DNA of 64,000 nt from Scleromitrula shiraiana (lineage: Eukaryota > Ascomycota > Leotiomycetes > Helotiales > Sclerotiniaceae): positions 1,612,001 through 1,676,000 of the forward strand of contig JABELC010000011.1 of the NCBI GenBank assembly GCA_028455995.1, read 5' to 3'. A program made the position numbers and the translations under genes. The notes beneath the pieces are model-generated. The model had not been told where the DNA came from. It saw only the letters and a program-made list of their open reading frames with translations, and did not search any database. The first letter of the stretch is position 1, and each line of letters begins with the position of its first letter. Below are positions 34,568-47,660 of the stretch, one piece after another.

Positions 34568-36666
34568 ATGACTTCAGCTTCTCCTACACCCATTTCAGCC
34601 TCATCCTCCGAGACCTCACCACTTCTCTCCTCTTCCAACTCCTCTACCTCATTGATCAAGCCAACTTCCACTACCGATTCCTCCCCATCTCCATCCCCAT
34701 CCAATGAATCCCTCACAGAACCCATCACCACCCTCCCCCCACCAACCTCCACCCCTCTCCCACGAACCCTCTCCTGGTCCAGCAGCTACATCCTCATAAT
34801 CTCCCGCGTAATCGGTTCCGGAATCTTCGCCACCCCCGGCCCCATCCTCCTGTCATCGGGCTCCCCGGGCCTCAGTCTCCTCCTCTGGATTCTCGGCGCC
34901 CTGCTCGCCTACTGCGGCATGACCATATCCCTCGAATACGGATGCATGTTTCCGTTTTCCGGGGGCGACAAAGTCTATCTCGAGAATACGTATCCGCGGC
35001 CGAGATATCTGGCTACGACGCTGGTGGCTACGCAGGCGATTTTGCTGGGGTTTACGGCGAGTAATTGTGTGGTTTTTGGGGAGTATGTGCTTTTTGCCCT
35101 GGGGGTGAGGAATGGAGATGGGGATGGTGGTGGAGGGAGGGAATGGGTGCAGAAGGGGATTGCGTTGGGATTGTTGACGGTGATTACGGTTGTGCATGGG
35201 GTTTGGAGGGAGGTGGGTATTAGAGTGCAGAATTTCTTGGGGTGGTTAAAACTTGGTTTGATTGTTTTTATGGCTGGGACCGGTGTTTTTGTGGTGGTGT
35301 TTGGGGTTAAACTTCCAGAGTCGGCAACCGGGGGGAGTATGGGGGTTATGAGGAGACAGTTTTCTTGGGATGGTTTGTGGGAGGGTTCGAATTGGGAGTG
35401 GGGTGTTATTACTACGACTGTTTTTAAGGTTTCTTACTCTTATGCTGGATTGCAGAATTTGAATAATGTTATGAATGAGGTGAAGGATCCGGTGAAGACT
35501 TTAAAGGTTAGTACTTTTTTCTCTCTTTCCTTCTCTCTTTCGTGAGCCCAAATTTCAGCCATTCATCATTAACTCTCCTTTTCCTTGCTATTTTTGTCAC
35601 TCCAATCTCTCGTCTCATCTTGATCATTTTCATTTCCCCATTCTCTCAACTAATACTCCTCTCTTCTCCGACACAGACAGCCGCTCCCCTAGCCCTCATA
35701 ACAGCATGCACACTCTACATCTTAGCCAATATAGCTTACCTCCTCGTGATACCTATCTCCGAGATAAAGTCCAGCGGTCAGCTAATAGCCGCTCTATTCT
35801 TCGAACGTATATTTGGTACACACATTGGTCGTATCATCTTACCGCTTGCTATTGCTGTTTCCGCGGCGGGAAATGTTATGGTTGTTACTTTTACACTTGT
35901 AAGTTGTTGATTTTAATTTTCTACTATTTTCGATTTATCAAGAATGAGATCCTCCTATAATCCAATATGTCAACCGTCAAAACACCCCACTGACCACCCA
36001 TTCTTCTCCCACCCCCCAGGCCCGCCTCAACCACGAAATCCTCCTCACCACGCTCCTCCCCCTCTCCATCCCCCTCTCATCAACCCGTCCTTTCTCCACT
36101 CCCCTCGGCGGCCTCCTCCTCCACTACATCCCCTCCGCTCTCGTAATCCTGCTCCCCCCCTACACCTCCGTCTACAACTTCATCCTGGACGTCGAAGGCT
36201 ACCCGGGGCAATTCGCCGCGCTAGCACTCTCTCTCGGTCTCCTAATAATGCGACGACGACGCCCGGATATAAAACGACCGTGGAAGGCACCATTGCTGGC
36301 GGTGTGGACGAGGGTAGGTGTCTGTTTGGCGTTGATTGCGGGGCCGTTTTTCCCGCCTAAGGAGGGCGACGGCGGGAGGAGGGGGGATGTGGGGTTTTGG
36401 TATGGGACTTATGCGGTTGTTGGGGTGGGGATGTGAGTTTACTTTTCCTCTTTAGTCTATAGATTCTCATAAGTAACCCCTTAAATAAAGGATTTGACTA
36501 ACAAACCACTTTCCTTCCTGGATCTAGCATCTTATTCGGTGTACTCAGCTGGTATGTAAAATTCATCCTACTACCCAACTGGTACGGCTATACCATCGAA
36601 GAAGAAATACAGGTATTAAGCGATGGGAGGAGTATCAAGAAGTTGGTCAAGGTAAAGAAGGATTAA
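34568..36666 (+). CDS. Amino acid permease (APC superfamily, L-type/Mup1-like)
   Basis: Four exons, 34568-35506, 35677-35898, 36020-36432 and 36528-36666, give 570 residues. Junction phases are 0, 0 and 2, and the total is in frame. A Ser/Thr/Pro-rich cytosolic N terminus (about 70 residues) precedes twelve probable membrane helices. The first contains VIGSGIFATPG (81-91), the GSGIF substrate-binding bend that marks APC transporters. NNVMNEVKDPVKTLK at the end of exon 1 is the cytosolic loop typical of fungal Mup1/L-type permeases, as is the FGVLSWYVKF near the C terminus. It should import neutral amino acids, possibly methionine, across the plasma membrane. Substrate choice is inference from the subfamily. 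The exon 1 coding region is markedly richer in C and G than the introns. Confidence 0.9.
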
Positions 36667-38196
36667 GCCGAGCAGGGGAATATATATAAGTACACGATAA
36701 AAATAAAACAAATGATGATATCCCAAATCTCCATATCAAAACTTTGAGATGTGAGATATATTAGGTCGGTAGAGTTGACTAGAAGATTTATTGTGTATTT
36801 GAAATGGTCTACCAGATGAAGAAAGTCCTGTTGGGTTAAGGTTAATGAAACACACAACTTTCAGTCATCGATCGATGTATATGGACTTGAGAGCTCATCA
36901 GAATTGTACAAAAGATACCATTAACTATGTATATGCAGTAGATAAATCTATCGTAACTTGATCTAAGATACATCTTAGAACCTACGATAAAATTAGAAGG
37001 ATATTTGGTGCACTCTCCACCATTGAGCCCTCTCCCTCATTTCCAAAGCCGAAAGAAAGAAATCAATATAGATAACTCAAGCAATTTGAACTTTTACATA
37101 TATATGTATATATAACATTGATCAATATAAATGAACATGATAGTAGAAACCGACACCCGCCTATCTACCTACCTACCTACTAGTGACCGAATAAAAAATA
37201 ACTAGATTATTCATTCCTCATTCCAAGCAGTGATTCAGATATGTATAGGTAGATATAAATCGGCAGATACAAATGATCAAATAAACAATGAATATATAAA
37301 AACCTTGACATCTCTTCCTCTCGTTACCTATTCGATTATCTATCTATTCATAACAATAGTAATATATTGATCTTTATAATCAAGACGGTGATTATAAACC
37401 AAACCAAACCAAACCAAACCACACACACACACATATATATATATATATAGAACTAAATATTAAGTAAAGAACATCTACTCCAAAATACAATCGATATCTC
37501 CATCTAGTACTAACTAATCAAATCAAACTAAATCAAATCAAACCAAATCAAACTGAAAAACATACCTATCTATGCGTTGAAGAAACCCCCTTCTATCGAT
37601 CTGCCTCACACTGTCTCACACTGTCTCACAACACATGTCTCGCGCGTATCAAACAAAGCAAATGCAATCCCGTCTATACGGTATCTGTATCTGTATCTGT
37701 ATAAAAATGAGTCATGAAATCAATAAACGTATCAGAGTAGCAGCCACTAGATATATGATATTTGTCTATCTAGAATATCACATCTTGATCAACATCAAAA
37801 CCAAAACCAAAAACGAAATTGAAATTAAAAGCGGAATTAAAATCGAAAAGTAATATGGAATTATATCTAGGTATGTATATTGAATAGCTATAGTAGTAGT
37901 ATTACTTACTAGATAGATGTAGCAACTAGCCGCGATTGAAGGAGGGTGCTGTGCATTTCGTGTAGTATGTTTATTTGATCGTTGATGTGTCTAATTATAT
38001 ACATATACATATATACACATATACATATACATATACATACAAGGTACATATCCATCCCGTGTATTTACAATAATTCCTGGTATATATGTATGTATAGGAT
38101 GGGATGGGAAGTTTCGTTTCCGAATGAGACATATATCTTGGATTAATCCACATCAGGCAGTATCTACTGCAGATAAATATGAGATAGGAAAGCGAA

Positions 38197-38304
38197 AGCG
38201 AGAAAGCGAGAAAGCGAGAAAGCGAGAGAAATAGAGAAATAGAGAAATAGAGAAATAGAGAAATAGAGAAATAGAGAAATAGAGAAATAGAGAAATAGAG
38301 AAAG
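38197..38304. repeat. (AAAGCGAG)n and (AGAGAAAT)n 8-bp repeats
   Basis: Three to four units of AAAGCGAG run into about nine units of AGAGAAAT. The purine-rich strand is continuous. Confidence 0.85.
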
Positions 38305-38818
38305 AAATATGCAGCAAGAACAAGAGTAAATAAAAATGGGAAATTTAATAAATATCCCGTGCATCCGGTCGTATATCTGATAAAAAAAAAATGAGATGTG
38401 GAAGTTTGGTTATTGTATGTATTGTGTATATACTATACTATACTATACTATACGAGATATGAATAAAGATATGAATAAAGCATTGACGATTGATGATTGA
38501 TGATTTGACCAGGCAATGGATGAAATGCGGGGTAGCTAGCATCCTCGCGGATCCTCGCGGATGAATAAAAAAAAAATAAAAAAAAAACATGATAGAAATA
38601 GAAAATAGATATCGAGAAGCAGACTCGATAATAAAAGGACGAGGAATCGATTTATTGATTCGCTGTATAGAGAGAGAGAGAGAGAGAGAATAATAAGCAC
38701 GGATTCCTGATACAACGAACGGACCAATTAGAGCGGAGAGGTATTTCTTGGCGTGGTGATGGCTGCTTGTTGGACGGGATGGGGTTGGCTTGGTATGGTG
38801 TATAGTTGTATAGTAGGC

Positions 38819-38853
<35 letters not shown>

Positions 38854-41800
38854 GTTGATTTTGATTTTGATTTTGTTTTGGGAGGGGGCGAATAAGTGAA
38901 TGGATGGATGGATGGATGAATGAGGGATGGAAGGGAAGGGAAAAGAAGGAAAGGCAATTTTCGGAGGATGTTCTCAGAATTAGATGGTTGATTTGGAGGG
39001 GTTAATTGGTTTGGTAGATCAAAATTTACGGTACTTTTTGTATAGTACTAGCTAGTATTGAAAGTATATATGTATGTATGAAGTATATTATTTCATAGCA
39101 CGTACTCTCAAATGACCGTGCTGTAGTACAAAACCATCACTATCTATCTATCTATCCATCTATCTATCGCCAAGTCGTACGATTCCTAGACGATGTGGTA
39201 GCAAATCCACTATCTAGGTATGTGTAGTAGCCCCGCCTCAGTTTTCGTTTAGAAAGAAACGTCACGATGGTGATGATAATGACGGAATGAACCCACTTCC
39301 ATTTCCAGCCTTTAAATCCATCACACCCATCCATCTATTAAATCGTCCCTCATTATTTTCTCGAGTATCCATCTAGTAAATGCAACTAATATAATCAACT
39401 TGTATCCCTCCAATCATCATAAAGCATATAAAGCGAAATACCTATACCATCACATTATAGACAGAAAAAAAATCTCAACCTCAACCTAAAGCTTTCTTCG
39501 GTGGTGGCGGAAACCTCAACACTAGATTAGATTAGATTAGATTAGATTAGCTGTTTCGTGATAGATAGATGAATAGATAGATAAATAGATAGAGAGATAG
39601 ATAGATAGTCGTGTTAAACCATGTCCAAGCTTCCTTCCATTCCATTGCCAGTGCATTCCAGCAATCGTAGAATTAAAACCAACCTTTGCTTTAAATAACC
39701 ACGATAATTAACGGTATAATAAGATAGAATAGAAAGTAAATTATTGATTCTAAAGACGAAAGTGTATGTATACCAGCAGAAGATGAGCAGAAGATTCCAG
39801 TGATTGAATTTAACTGGTTTGGTTAATTAGAGGGGGCAATAATAAAAATAAATCTATTTTTTCAATTACCCAATAATTATTCTACAGCTGGAACTAGAGT
39901 TGATTAATCTATCTGTCGATCTACTTCCTTATACTGTTAAAGCAAAGCTATCGATCTAGTTCTATATCATATCAACACGGGATTGATGTTTCGATTGTTC
40001 GATTTGATGACGATGCATACCATTAAAGAAAATATTTCGCTTTCTTTCTTTGTTTGTTTTTTTTTTTCTTCTCGTGCGCCTCTCTTACACTATTCGTTAG
40101 CTGTACTTTACTTGATATTAAGAATCTTATCGAAAAGGTAATTAGGACTATCTACTAGTATGTATGTATCTAATTGATTGAAATAAACAAGCATATATAA
40201 GAAATCCACTGTATATATGTATGAATGGACAAGGCAAGGCAAGGCAAGGTAAGGTACTTAGATACGTACATACATACCCATATCAATCCATCCATCCATC
40301 TATCTATCCATCTATCTATCTATCTATCTATCCACCCTGGAACTCTCATCCAATCTTCTTCTCTCCTCTCTTCACTCTTCACTACTCTTCACTAAGTATA
40401 TCACAATGCAAAAATACCATCCATATATAATAAATAAATTAAATGCAACACAATATCATATCATATCATATCATATAATATCAAAAACCTCCCTTATCAA
40501 TCTCTTCAATTCATCCGTAAATAAATATATATATATATATATATATATAAAACCTACAAATATACATAAACGAGCTCCAAAAGAATATCCCTCATAGCCG
40601 CAATAGACGTCGAAATATTTTTTTCCGCCTTGTTTGTTTGCTCGTCTGCTTGCTCGTTTACCTGCTTGCGCGGATTTCTTGGGTTGCGCTTCTTTCTTTT
40701 CTTCTTTCTTTGATGGCTACTTGGCATTGGGGGTTAGATGTCGTGTAAGGGAACTAAAGTAAATGTCTTTTTTTTTTCTTTTTTTGTTGGGGGAGTGAAA
40801 TAAAGAAAGAAAGTAAAGAAAGAAGGGTATTGTAACACCACATCCACATCCACACTCACACTAATAACATAGTCGAAAATCATAATATCTAGCCTCGAAC
40901 TATCCAATCAAAACTCCCTCTCTACTTAAATAGGTTTTTCTTTATACATTCATATATCTATACATCCATATATCCATACATCCATATATACAGAGCTTAT
41001 CTCTATCTCTATCTCTATCTCTATCTCTATCTCTACCTTATACTACCTCGCCATTTCATACATGACGCATCGCATATCCATTATATTTTCTTTCTTTGAT
41101 GAAAATATCATGATTTTATAGAATTATCATACTATATCATATCATACCATATCATATCATACTATATCATATCATATCATATTATATTATATAACGTGTT
41201 CATTCCAATCCATTCCATTATCGCGACGACAAATACCAGATATCAAAGGTATCAATGATGAATCCTATGCTTCATCGTATGATGCTGGTTAAAGAAAATA
41301 GAGTAAGTGGAATTTTCTTTCTTTTTACTTTTTTCTTTGTTTGTTTGTTTTGTGTGTATGTGTGTGTGAGTGTGTGTGAGGGAGGGAGGTTTGGGTTTAA
41401 GGATGATGGAGGGGGAGGGAGGGGGGGGAGAGGGGATGGGTGATGGATGGTATTGATATGGTGGAATTTGAACTATGCTTTTTGTGGGAATATTTACTAT
41501 AGATAGATGGATGGATGGGTAGGTGTTACGTTGATTTGATGTGGTTTGATTTGAGGTTTATTAGAGATGATGATATTTAGGTAGGTTGGTGTGGTACATG
41601 GGAGTTTGTAGGTGGTATAATTAGATATGGATGGATATATCTATATATTTGGTCCGGAGAATTGAGGACATGGATGGATGGATGGATGGATGGATGGATG
41701 GATGAATGGATATATGAATGGATATATGGATGGATAGATGGATGGATGAATAGATGGATGGATTGAATTGAAAGCGTTTATTGCGCTAGTTATATATTAA

Positions 41801-42123
41801 AAGTATATATCCAGAACTCCAAAAAGTGTGCGAATTAATAACCGGAGAACTATTTGGAGATTGCTTGTAGAAAGTTAAAGTATGTGAGCACAGGTTAGTA
41901 GTAAATAGGAAAAGATTAACCTGATGGTTGATTAGTTGGATATGGATTGGATGATTCTCATGGCGTTGTCTTTTCTTTGAAAGAACATTTGTGGTTTGGA
42001 TTTTTTATTCTTCTTTGATATTCTTCTACCTCATCTCATCTCATCCCATCCCCTCTTCTTATCGTCATGCCATCAAAGTCATTATTGTTGTAGCTTTGTA
42101 AAATGACTTCAAAAAATTCCATA

Positions 42124-42210
42124 TACTTGAGATGATATCGTACTTGAGATGATATCGTACTTGAGATGATATCGTACTTGAGATGATATCGTACTTGAGA
42201 TGATATCGTA
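42124..42210. repeat. 17-bp minisatellite containing GATATC
   Basis: Units of GATGATATCGTACTTGA start at 42131, 42148, 42165 and 42182, with a partial fifth at 42199, after a half unit ACTTGA at 42125. The copies are identical. Each unit contains the palindrome GATATC. Confidence 0.9.
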
Positions 42211-43551
42211 GATTTGTTCAAGAAAGCCATCATAGTTGCCCCAGAAGCTAGATGAATTAACCGGATTTTTTCTAAAACACATCGGTTTTTCTTTATCTTA
42301 TAATCATTACTCTTTTAGTACAGTGTCTGTATCTTTACTAGAACTACTACAGTATTATTGTTATTTTACCTATATACCCGGGCCCTTCTTAATTGTATTG
42401 ATTGATTCACCCCCCTTATTATTCTACGGACTTAGATCCAAATTTCAAACTTATCCTTTAGATTCTTCTTATTTCACACCCACGATGGTGGATTTATTTA
42501 ATTAATCTTAGCATTGAAAGAAAGATCAAAAAATAAATGAATTAACAATAAAACCGAATCGAATCGACTACTTACAGTAATAATATCTGTATCATACCAT
42601 ACCATCTTGGATATCTAAGTGGTGGCTACGAAGTAGTATACCAGACATTGTTATTTTATTCTTTTATCCGATCATCAATAATTCGATATCCACATCCACA
42701 TCCACATCCACATCCACATTCACATCCACATCTATATCCATATCTATATCCATATTCCATATTCCATACTCCATATTCCATATCCATATTCACATCCATA
42801 TCCACATCCATATCCATATCGACAACAATTAATCCAATCAATCTAATCAAATAAAATAAAATAAAAAGTCGAATCAAATCAAGAAAGGAAGTACGGACTT
42901 TGAAGCTTTAAAGAAACAGATACAATAATAAGTAGTCCATACACCTGGGCATACAGTTAATCGGATAAGTACACTTGGGTCCTGGGCACAGTGGATAAAA
43001 CGGGGAAGAATTAATCCCATCAAACAATAATTATAATAATAATAATTATAATAAATTATTATTATTGATGCTTGGCCTCTTATATCATTTTATTTTTATT
43101 TTTATATTTTTTTATATTTTTACACCCCTTCCCAATTATTTTTTAATAATCCCTATTCTTTAATCCTAATAAATTACCCCACTAAAAAAAACTACTATTA
43201 TTACCCATGAACATTTACCTCACCATTTATCATTTGAACCCACTTACCACTATCACCACCATTACTATCTTTTTTTCTTAACGACTCATCCACATCTTCA
43301 TTGAACTTCGAACTTCGAACTTCGAACTTGCAATAAATTAAAATAAATAAAAAAAAAAAGAAACAAATTAAATAAATAATTCAAAACATAACACCATCTT
43401 ATTCTAAAACATATTTTCTCAAAAAGCAAATAATCATTAAAACTTGAAACTTCTTATCATCACCATCTACAACTTCCAACAAACAATTAACTCAATTTTT
43501 TACAATACACAGCCTCCGATTCAGAATTCCCGCGTTACAACAATAACAACA

Positions 43552-43563
43552 ATGTCTTGCTGA
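43552..43563 (+). promoter_or_regulatory. Three-codon upstream ORF in the kinase leader
   Basis: ATG TCT TGC TGA in the context AACAACAATG, 112 bp before the kinase start. It matters only if this stretch is in the mature leader, which cannot be seen. Confidence 0.35.
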
Positions 43564-43626
43564 TAAGCTATCTCATCATTTCAGTAAAAAAAAGGGCAAA
43601 GACTGCTTGGAACCTTTTAATCAAAA

Positions 43627-43770
43627 ATGTCGGCACTCGACGTGCTATTACAACTTAACAACAATGGATCAATCTACAATTCCAAAAACTGCCGGGAGTA
43701 CTCCATCTTCGAGTCCTGGTCTCTTCAGTCCTTCGAATCTACATCGTCAATCCGTTCCGCCTCTATCTGA
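43627..43770 (+). promoter_or_regulatory. Upstream ORF overlapping the kinase start codon
   Basis: A 47-residue frame (MSALDVLLQLNNN...) begins 37 bp before the kinase ATG, in a good context (AAAAATG). It runs through that start in another frame and stops at 43768-43770. If both ATGs are in the mRNA, ribosomes that use the first cannot reinitiate at the kinase start. Confidence 0.4.
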
Positions 43771-46700
43771 TGGAACTCCACATTCAAGTCCTTATTTGCA
43801 TCCTTTGCAGATGCATAGAGTGAGAGAGTAAGTTGTATAGTTTCTTTTGCGTTGTCGCTGTTTGGTCACTACAAAGAAATTCCACTTTTGCCGGACGAGG
43901 GACGATCTTTGGAAATCTCTATCTTGGTTACACAAATATCAAGGTATTGATTTATGAGATCAAAATGTGTAACAGGATTATCCTTGATATCCCCTCTCTC
44001 TTATAGTGATCTGGTTTAATCATTTATTGAAGTATTACAATTTCTAACAACTTTACCAACAGGACTCACAAAGCACAAGTCGAACAGGATTTTATCACAG
44101 GCCGAAAACTTATAAATCAATACGAGATAATCGACGAGATTGGAAGAGGTGTACATGGCAAAGTGAAATTGGCACGAAGCCTCGAAACCCAAGATTATGT
44201 TGCTATCAAGATCATACAAAGATTTTCGAAGAAAAGAAGGCTTGGAAGAGTCACCGTTTCACCTGAGGACAAAACCAAAAGAGAAATCGCTATTCTCAAG
44301 AAAATTCGACATCCAAATGTTGTTGGTTTACTGGAAGTTATCGATGACCCGGAGTTGAAAAAGATTTATATGATTCTGGAACATGTTGAATTGGGGGAGA
44401 TAGTTTGGCGTAGGAAAGGTGTTCCTAAGATATGTTTATACGAAAGGCGAAGGATTGAGAGGGGAATTAGAGGAGAGGAGGATACGGGAAACGATGAGAA
44501 ATATTATCATATGATCGAACGGCGACGACGAACAAAGGAGCTGAAGAAGTTAAAGTTATCTCAATCACAATATGCGCAAGGGCACGCAGATTATTGGAGT
44601 TTGGAACATGGAGATGATGATGAGCATCCTGAGATGGCAGCCTTGTCACGGCAAAATACCCACGATACACACAATACACATGACTCTTATACTGGTCAAT
44701 CACATACGTCTTTAGTTCGCTCAAATACTAATTCAAAAAGTGGTTCCAGAGCAACATCTAGAGCCCGAACCGCACCAAGCTCTCGTGCTCATACGCCATT
44801 ACCAACCGAGTTTGATATACCTCCAATTGATAGTGACAATGAAGATGATGATTTGAGTCACTTACAATCGATTTCTTCGCATCCTTCGGCTACCGCTCTC
44901 GAAGGGACAATGTATGGATCTTATACGGAGGATCCGCCATTTCGAGGAAGATCTCCAAGTATGGCCGATAGTATTATCTCACACATGTCGTCTGTTGATG
45001 GAATCACTCATCACGACGCTTTTGAGGACGATTTCTCCTATGTTCCATGTTTCACCATCGATCAAGCTAGGTCGGCTTTCAGAGATACTGTGTTGGGGTT
45101 GGAATATTTACATTACGAAGGTATTGTTCATCGAGATATCAAACCTGCTAATTTACTATGGACCAAGGATCACCGTGTGAAGATATCCGATTTTGGCGTT
45201 TCCTATTTTGGTCGACCTATTAGAGAGGGAGAAACGGAGGAGAATATTTCAGAAGCTGATGCGACTGATTTTGATGATGATCTTGAGTTGGCCAAGACAG
45301 TAGGAACTCCTGCATTCTTTGCACCGGAATTATGTTACACGGATTTAGATGTCGAACAACCAAGGATTACTGAACAAATCGATGTTTGGTCTCTTGGAAT
45401 TACCCTTTACTGTCTCATTTATGCTCGCATTCCATTTATGGCCGAAGATGAATATCAATTGTTCAAAGCTATTGCGAAGGAAGATGTATATATACCTAGA
45501 AGACGCCTCAAGGCTGTAGATCCAGCAACACCAACCGCGAATTTCAGCAAAAGAATGGGACCATGGGATGGTCCATATAGAGATGAGATGGACTTGTCCT
45601 ACGAAGATATCGATGATGAACTTTATGATTTACTGAGGAGGATGTTAGTGAAGGATCCAGCCGAACGAATGAAACTTCGAGAAGTCAAACGCCACCCATG
45701 GACAATTCGTGGTATCGAAAATATTATCGGATGGCTTGATGATTCTGATCCATCACGTAAGACAGCAGGACGCAGAATCGAAGTCGACAAGAGCGAACTT
45801 GATCGTGCGGTTGTACCTATTACCTTCCTAGAACGGGCCCGATCGACATTGAAGAAGACTTTAGGTAAGGTTACTAGTGTGATGAGAAGTGACAGAAGTG
45901 AAGGATCTCGTAAGAGGGCTACTAGCAACGCTACAAGTTCCGGGGCCGAGAATCTTCACGCACCTCCTTTAACCCCAATTATGAACAATATGCGCGATCT
46001 AGTTCGCAGAGCAAGCCTTCGTGGAGATGAATCATATTTCTCATCTATTGGTGATGTTAATAATGAACATCATAAAGAACCAAATCACAAAGAGCCGAGC
46101 GAACATCCACTTGCGCAAAGTCAAACAGCCAGTCCTGACTCGGTAGCGAGCAATACATTTTCACTGGACTTTGCAAATCAATCTTCTTCGGTAGGAGCAA
46201 CTCCCAGACGTTACGGATCCATTTCAGCATCTTCAGATTTTGATGCTAGACCAGGTCCACCAGAACGTACTGTCTCGGGGACGGCATCGATTGCGACGAT
46301 CGTTCAAAGAGGTCATTCATACTCGCGCTCAGTAAACGGATTATCCGGAACCTCGCCCGATGAATGCCCAAGAACACCAGGCCCTTTCACAGACCACATG
46401 GGACAAATTTTTGGTGGTCATTTATGGAGGCCAAGAGGTCGAGAATCTTTGACTGAAATTGAAGAAAGTGCTTCGAGGGCTAGATCAGTCGATAGATGTC
46501 TTTTTGGTGCGGAAGATAAACATGCATCCGCTAGTGTTGCAATGAGTACAGCTGTCGCACCGGGTCATTTCGAACATCCCCGCCCCTCCCGTTCTGTGGA
46601 GACGAGTCCAATTCATCCTAACTTTGATCATCCATTACCTTCACCTTTATTCTTCCAAGCTTACATGGTTGATAAACATAATTCAGTTTCGTCAGCATCG

Positions 46701-47660
46701 ACGCCTGATGTGACTAGTACCCGATATGCTGCATCAATCCTTGACGATAGACCCGCAACTGCTAACCGAACTCCGGAAGGAAAAACTCCCGCGCAACGTG
46801 TCTATGGGGCTAGTACTCCCGAATCATTTCAAAGAGCCCAAGAACAATTGGATAGAAGGAGGAAACTTGAAGCGGATGCTAACGCAAAGAGACTCGAATT
46901 CCACAGTTCAAATCTTAAATTAGAAACAGCTTCACATTGTCCACCTTCACCCGATGATGATGAATTCGCCCAAAGACAAGAGGAAGAAGCTAAACGTGCA
47001 CGATCATACAGCTCCGTTAATTCCACAAGCATTCTTTCACCAATCACATCACCATCTGATGTTAATTCACCCATTTCTTCCGTTAACCTCGGCTCACAAG
47101 AACAATTCTTCCCTTCGGTACCTTCGCTTCCTGCGCTAGTATCGGGCGCTTCATCCGTATCGGCTGATCCGGAAGGCGATATGCTTCAACGTCCGGGTGT
47201 TTGTCCGCCGGAAACTATCTATACGGCTGATAATACGCCGGATACACTTACGCCGGCTATACTTTCCAAGGAATCATCGATTGATCTCGAGACTGGAACT
47301 CCTCTGGTCGATGAGCATGGTCGTAATGGCAATGGTAATGGCAATGGTAATCATATTGTGATTCGACCGTTTAAATTCCTTGATGCAGATGAGGAAGGGT
47401 ATAATGGGGATGGGGATGTGGGGATTCATAGGAAGGGTGTGGATGATGTGGGGGATGAGGATAGTGATAGTGATAGCGATAGTGATAGTGATGAGGGGCT
47501 TACGATGATTAGGAAGAAACCGAAGCCTACGGCGGCAGCGGCGGCGGGGTTGACGGCGGGAGTGGGAGTGGGTGTGGGTGTGGGTGCTGTGAAGAGGAGG
47601 GGTACTAATGCTAGTGTGGGGAGTACGGATACGGCGAAGAAGGTGGGGATTGATGGGTGA
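43664..47660 (+). CDS. Large Ser/Thr protein kinase, Ssp1/Sak1/CaMKK type
   Basis: Two exons, 43664-43827 and 44063-47660, with a 235-bp phase-2 intron; 1253 residues. Kinase motifs are complete: glycine loop GRGVHGKV (82-89), AIKII with Lys104, HRDIKPAN with the catalytic Asp at 413, SDFG with Asp431, and GTPAFFAPE for the activation loop and APE. Asp431 is followed by a long activation loop with an acidic stretch (EADATDFDDDLELA). About 200 residues rich in Ser, Thr and His lie between the strand ending ILEHVELGEI and the helix FTIDQARSAFRDTV. The C-terminal 650 residues are low-complexity with Ser/Thr-Pro sites, (GN)n, (DS)n and (GV)n tracts. The layout matches the filamentous-fungal relatives of yeast Sak1/Tos3/Elm1 and fission yeast Ssp1, which activate SNF1/AMPK-type kinases. 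The partner here is inferred. Confidence 0.9.

Larger units (their letters stand above)
36667..43551. other. Seven-kilobase gene desert dense in microsatellites
   Basis: No credible coding region. Besides the tracts listed separately, it contains (CA)n/(TA)n at 37421-37449, CATATA-type repeats at 37995-38040, (GGGTAT)n at 38820-38850, (AGATT)n at 39522-39550, (TATC)n at 40298-40332, (TA)n at 40528-40549, (CTCTAT)n at 40996-41035, (ATCAT)n at 41130-41190, (TGGA)n at 41670-41705, CATCCA repeats at 42690-42735 and (GAACTTC)n at 43304-43328. Open frames here translate these repeats. The stretch may hold a long promoter or leader for the kinase gene. Confidence 0.6.

Noticed and set aside
42124..42210. 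CRISPR-like regular repeat
   Set aside because: The units are head-to-tail with no spacers, and this is a eukaryotic genome.
42236..42505. 89-codon open frame after the 17-bp minisatellite
   Set aside because: It begins at TTG or CTG-type codons, with no domain, within a microsatellite desert.
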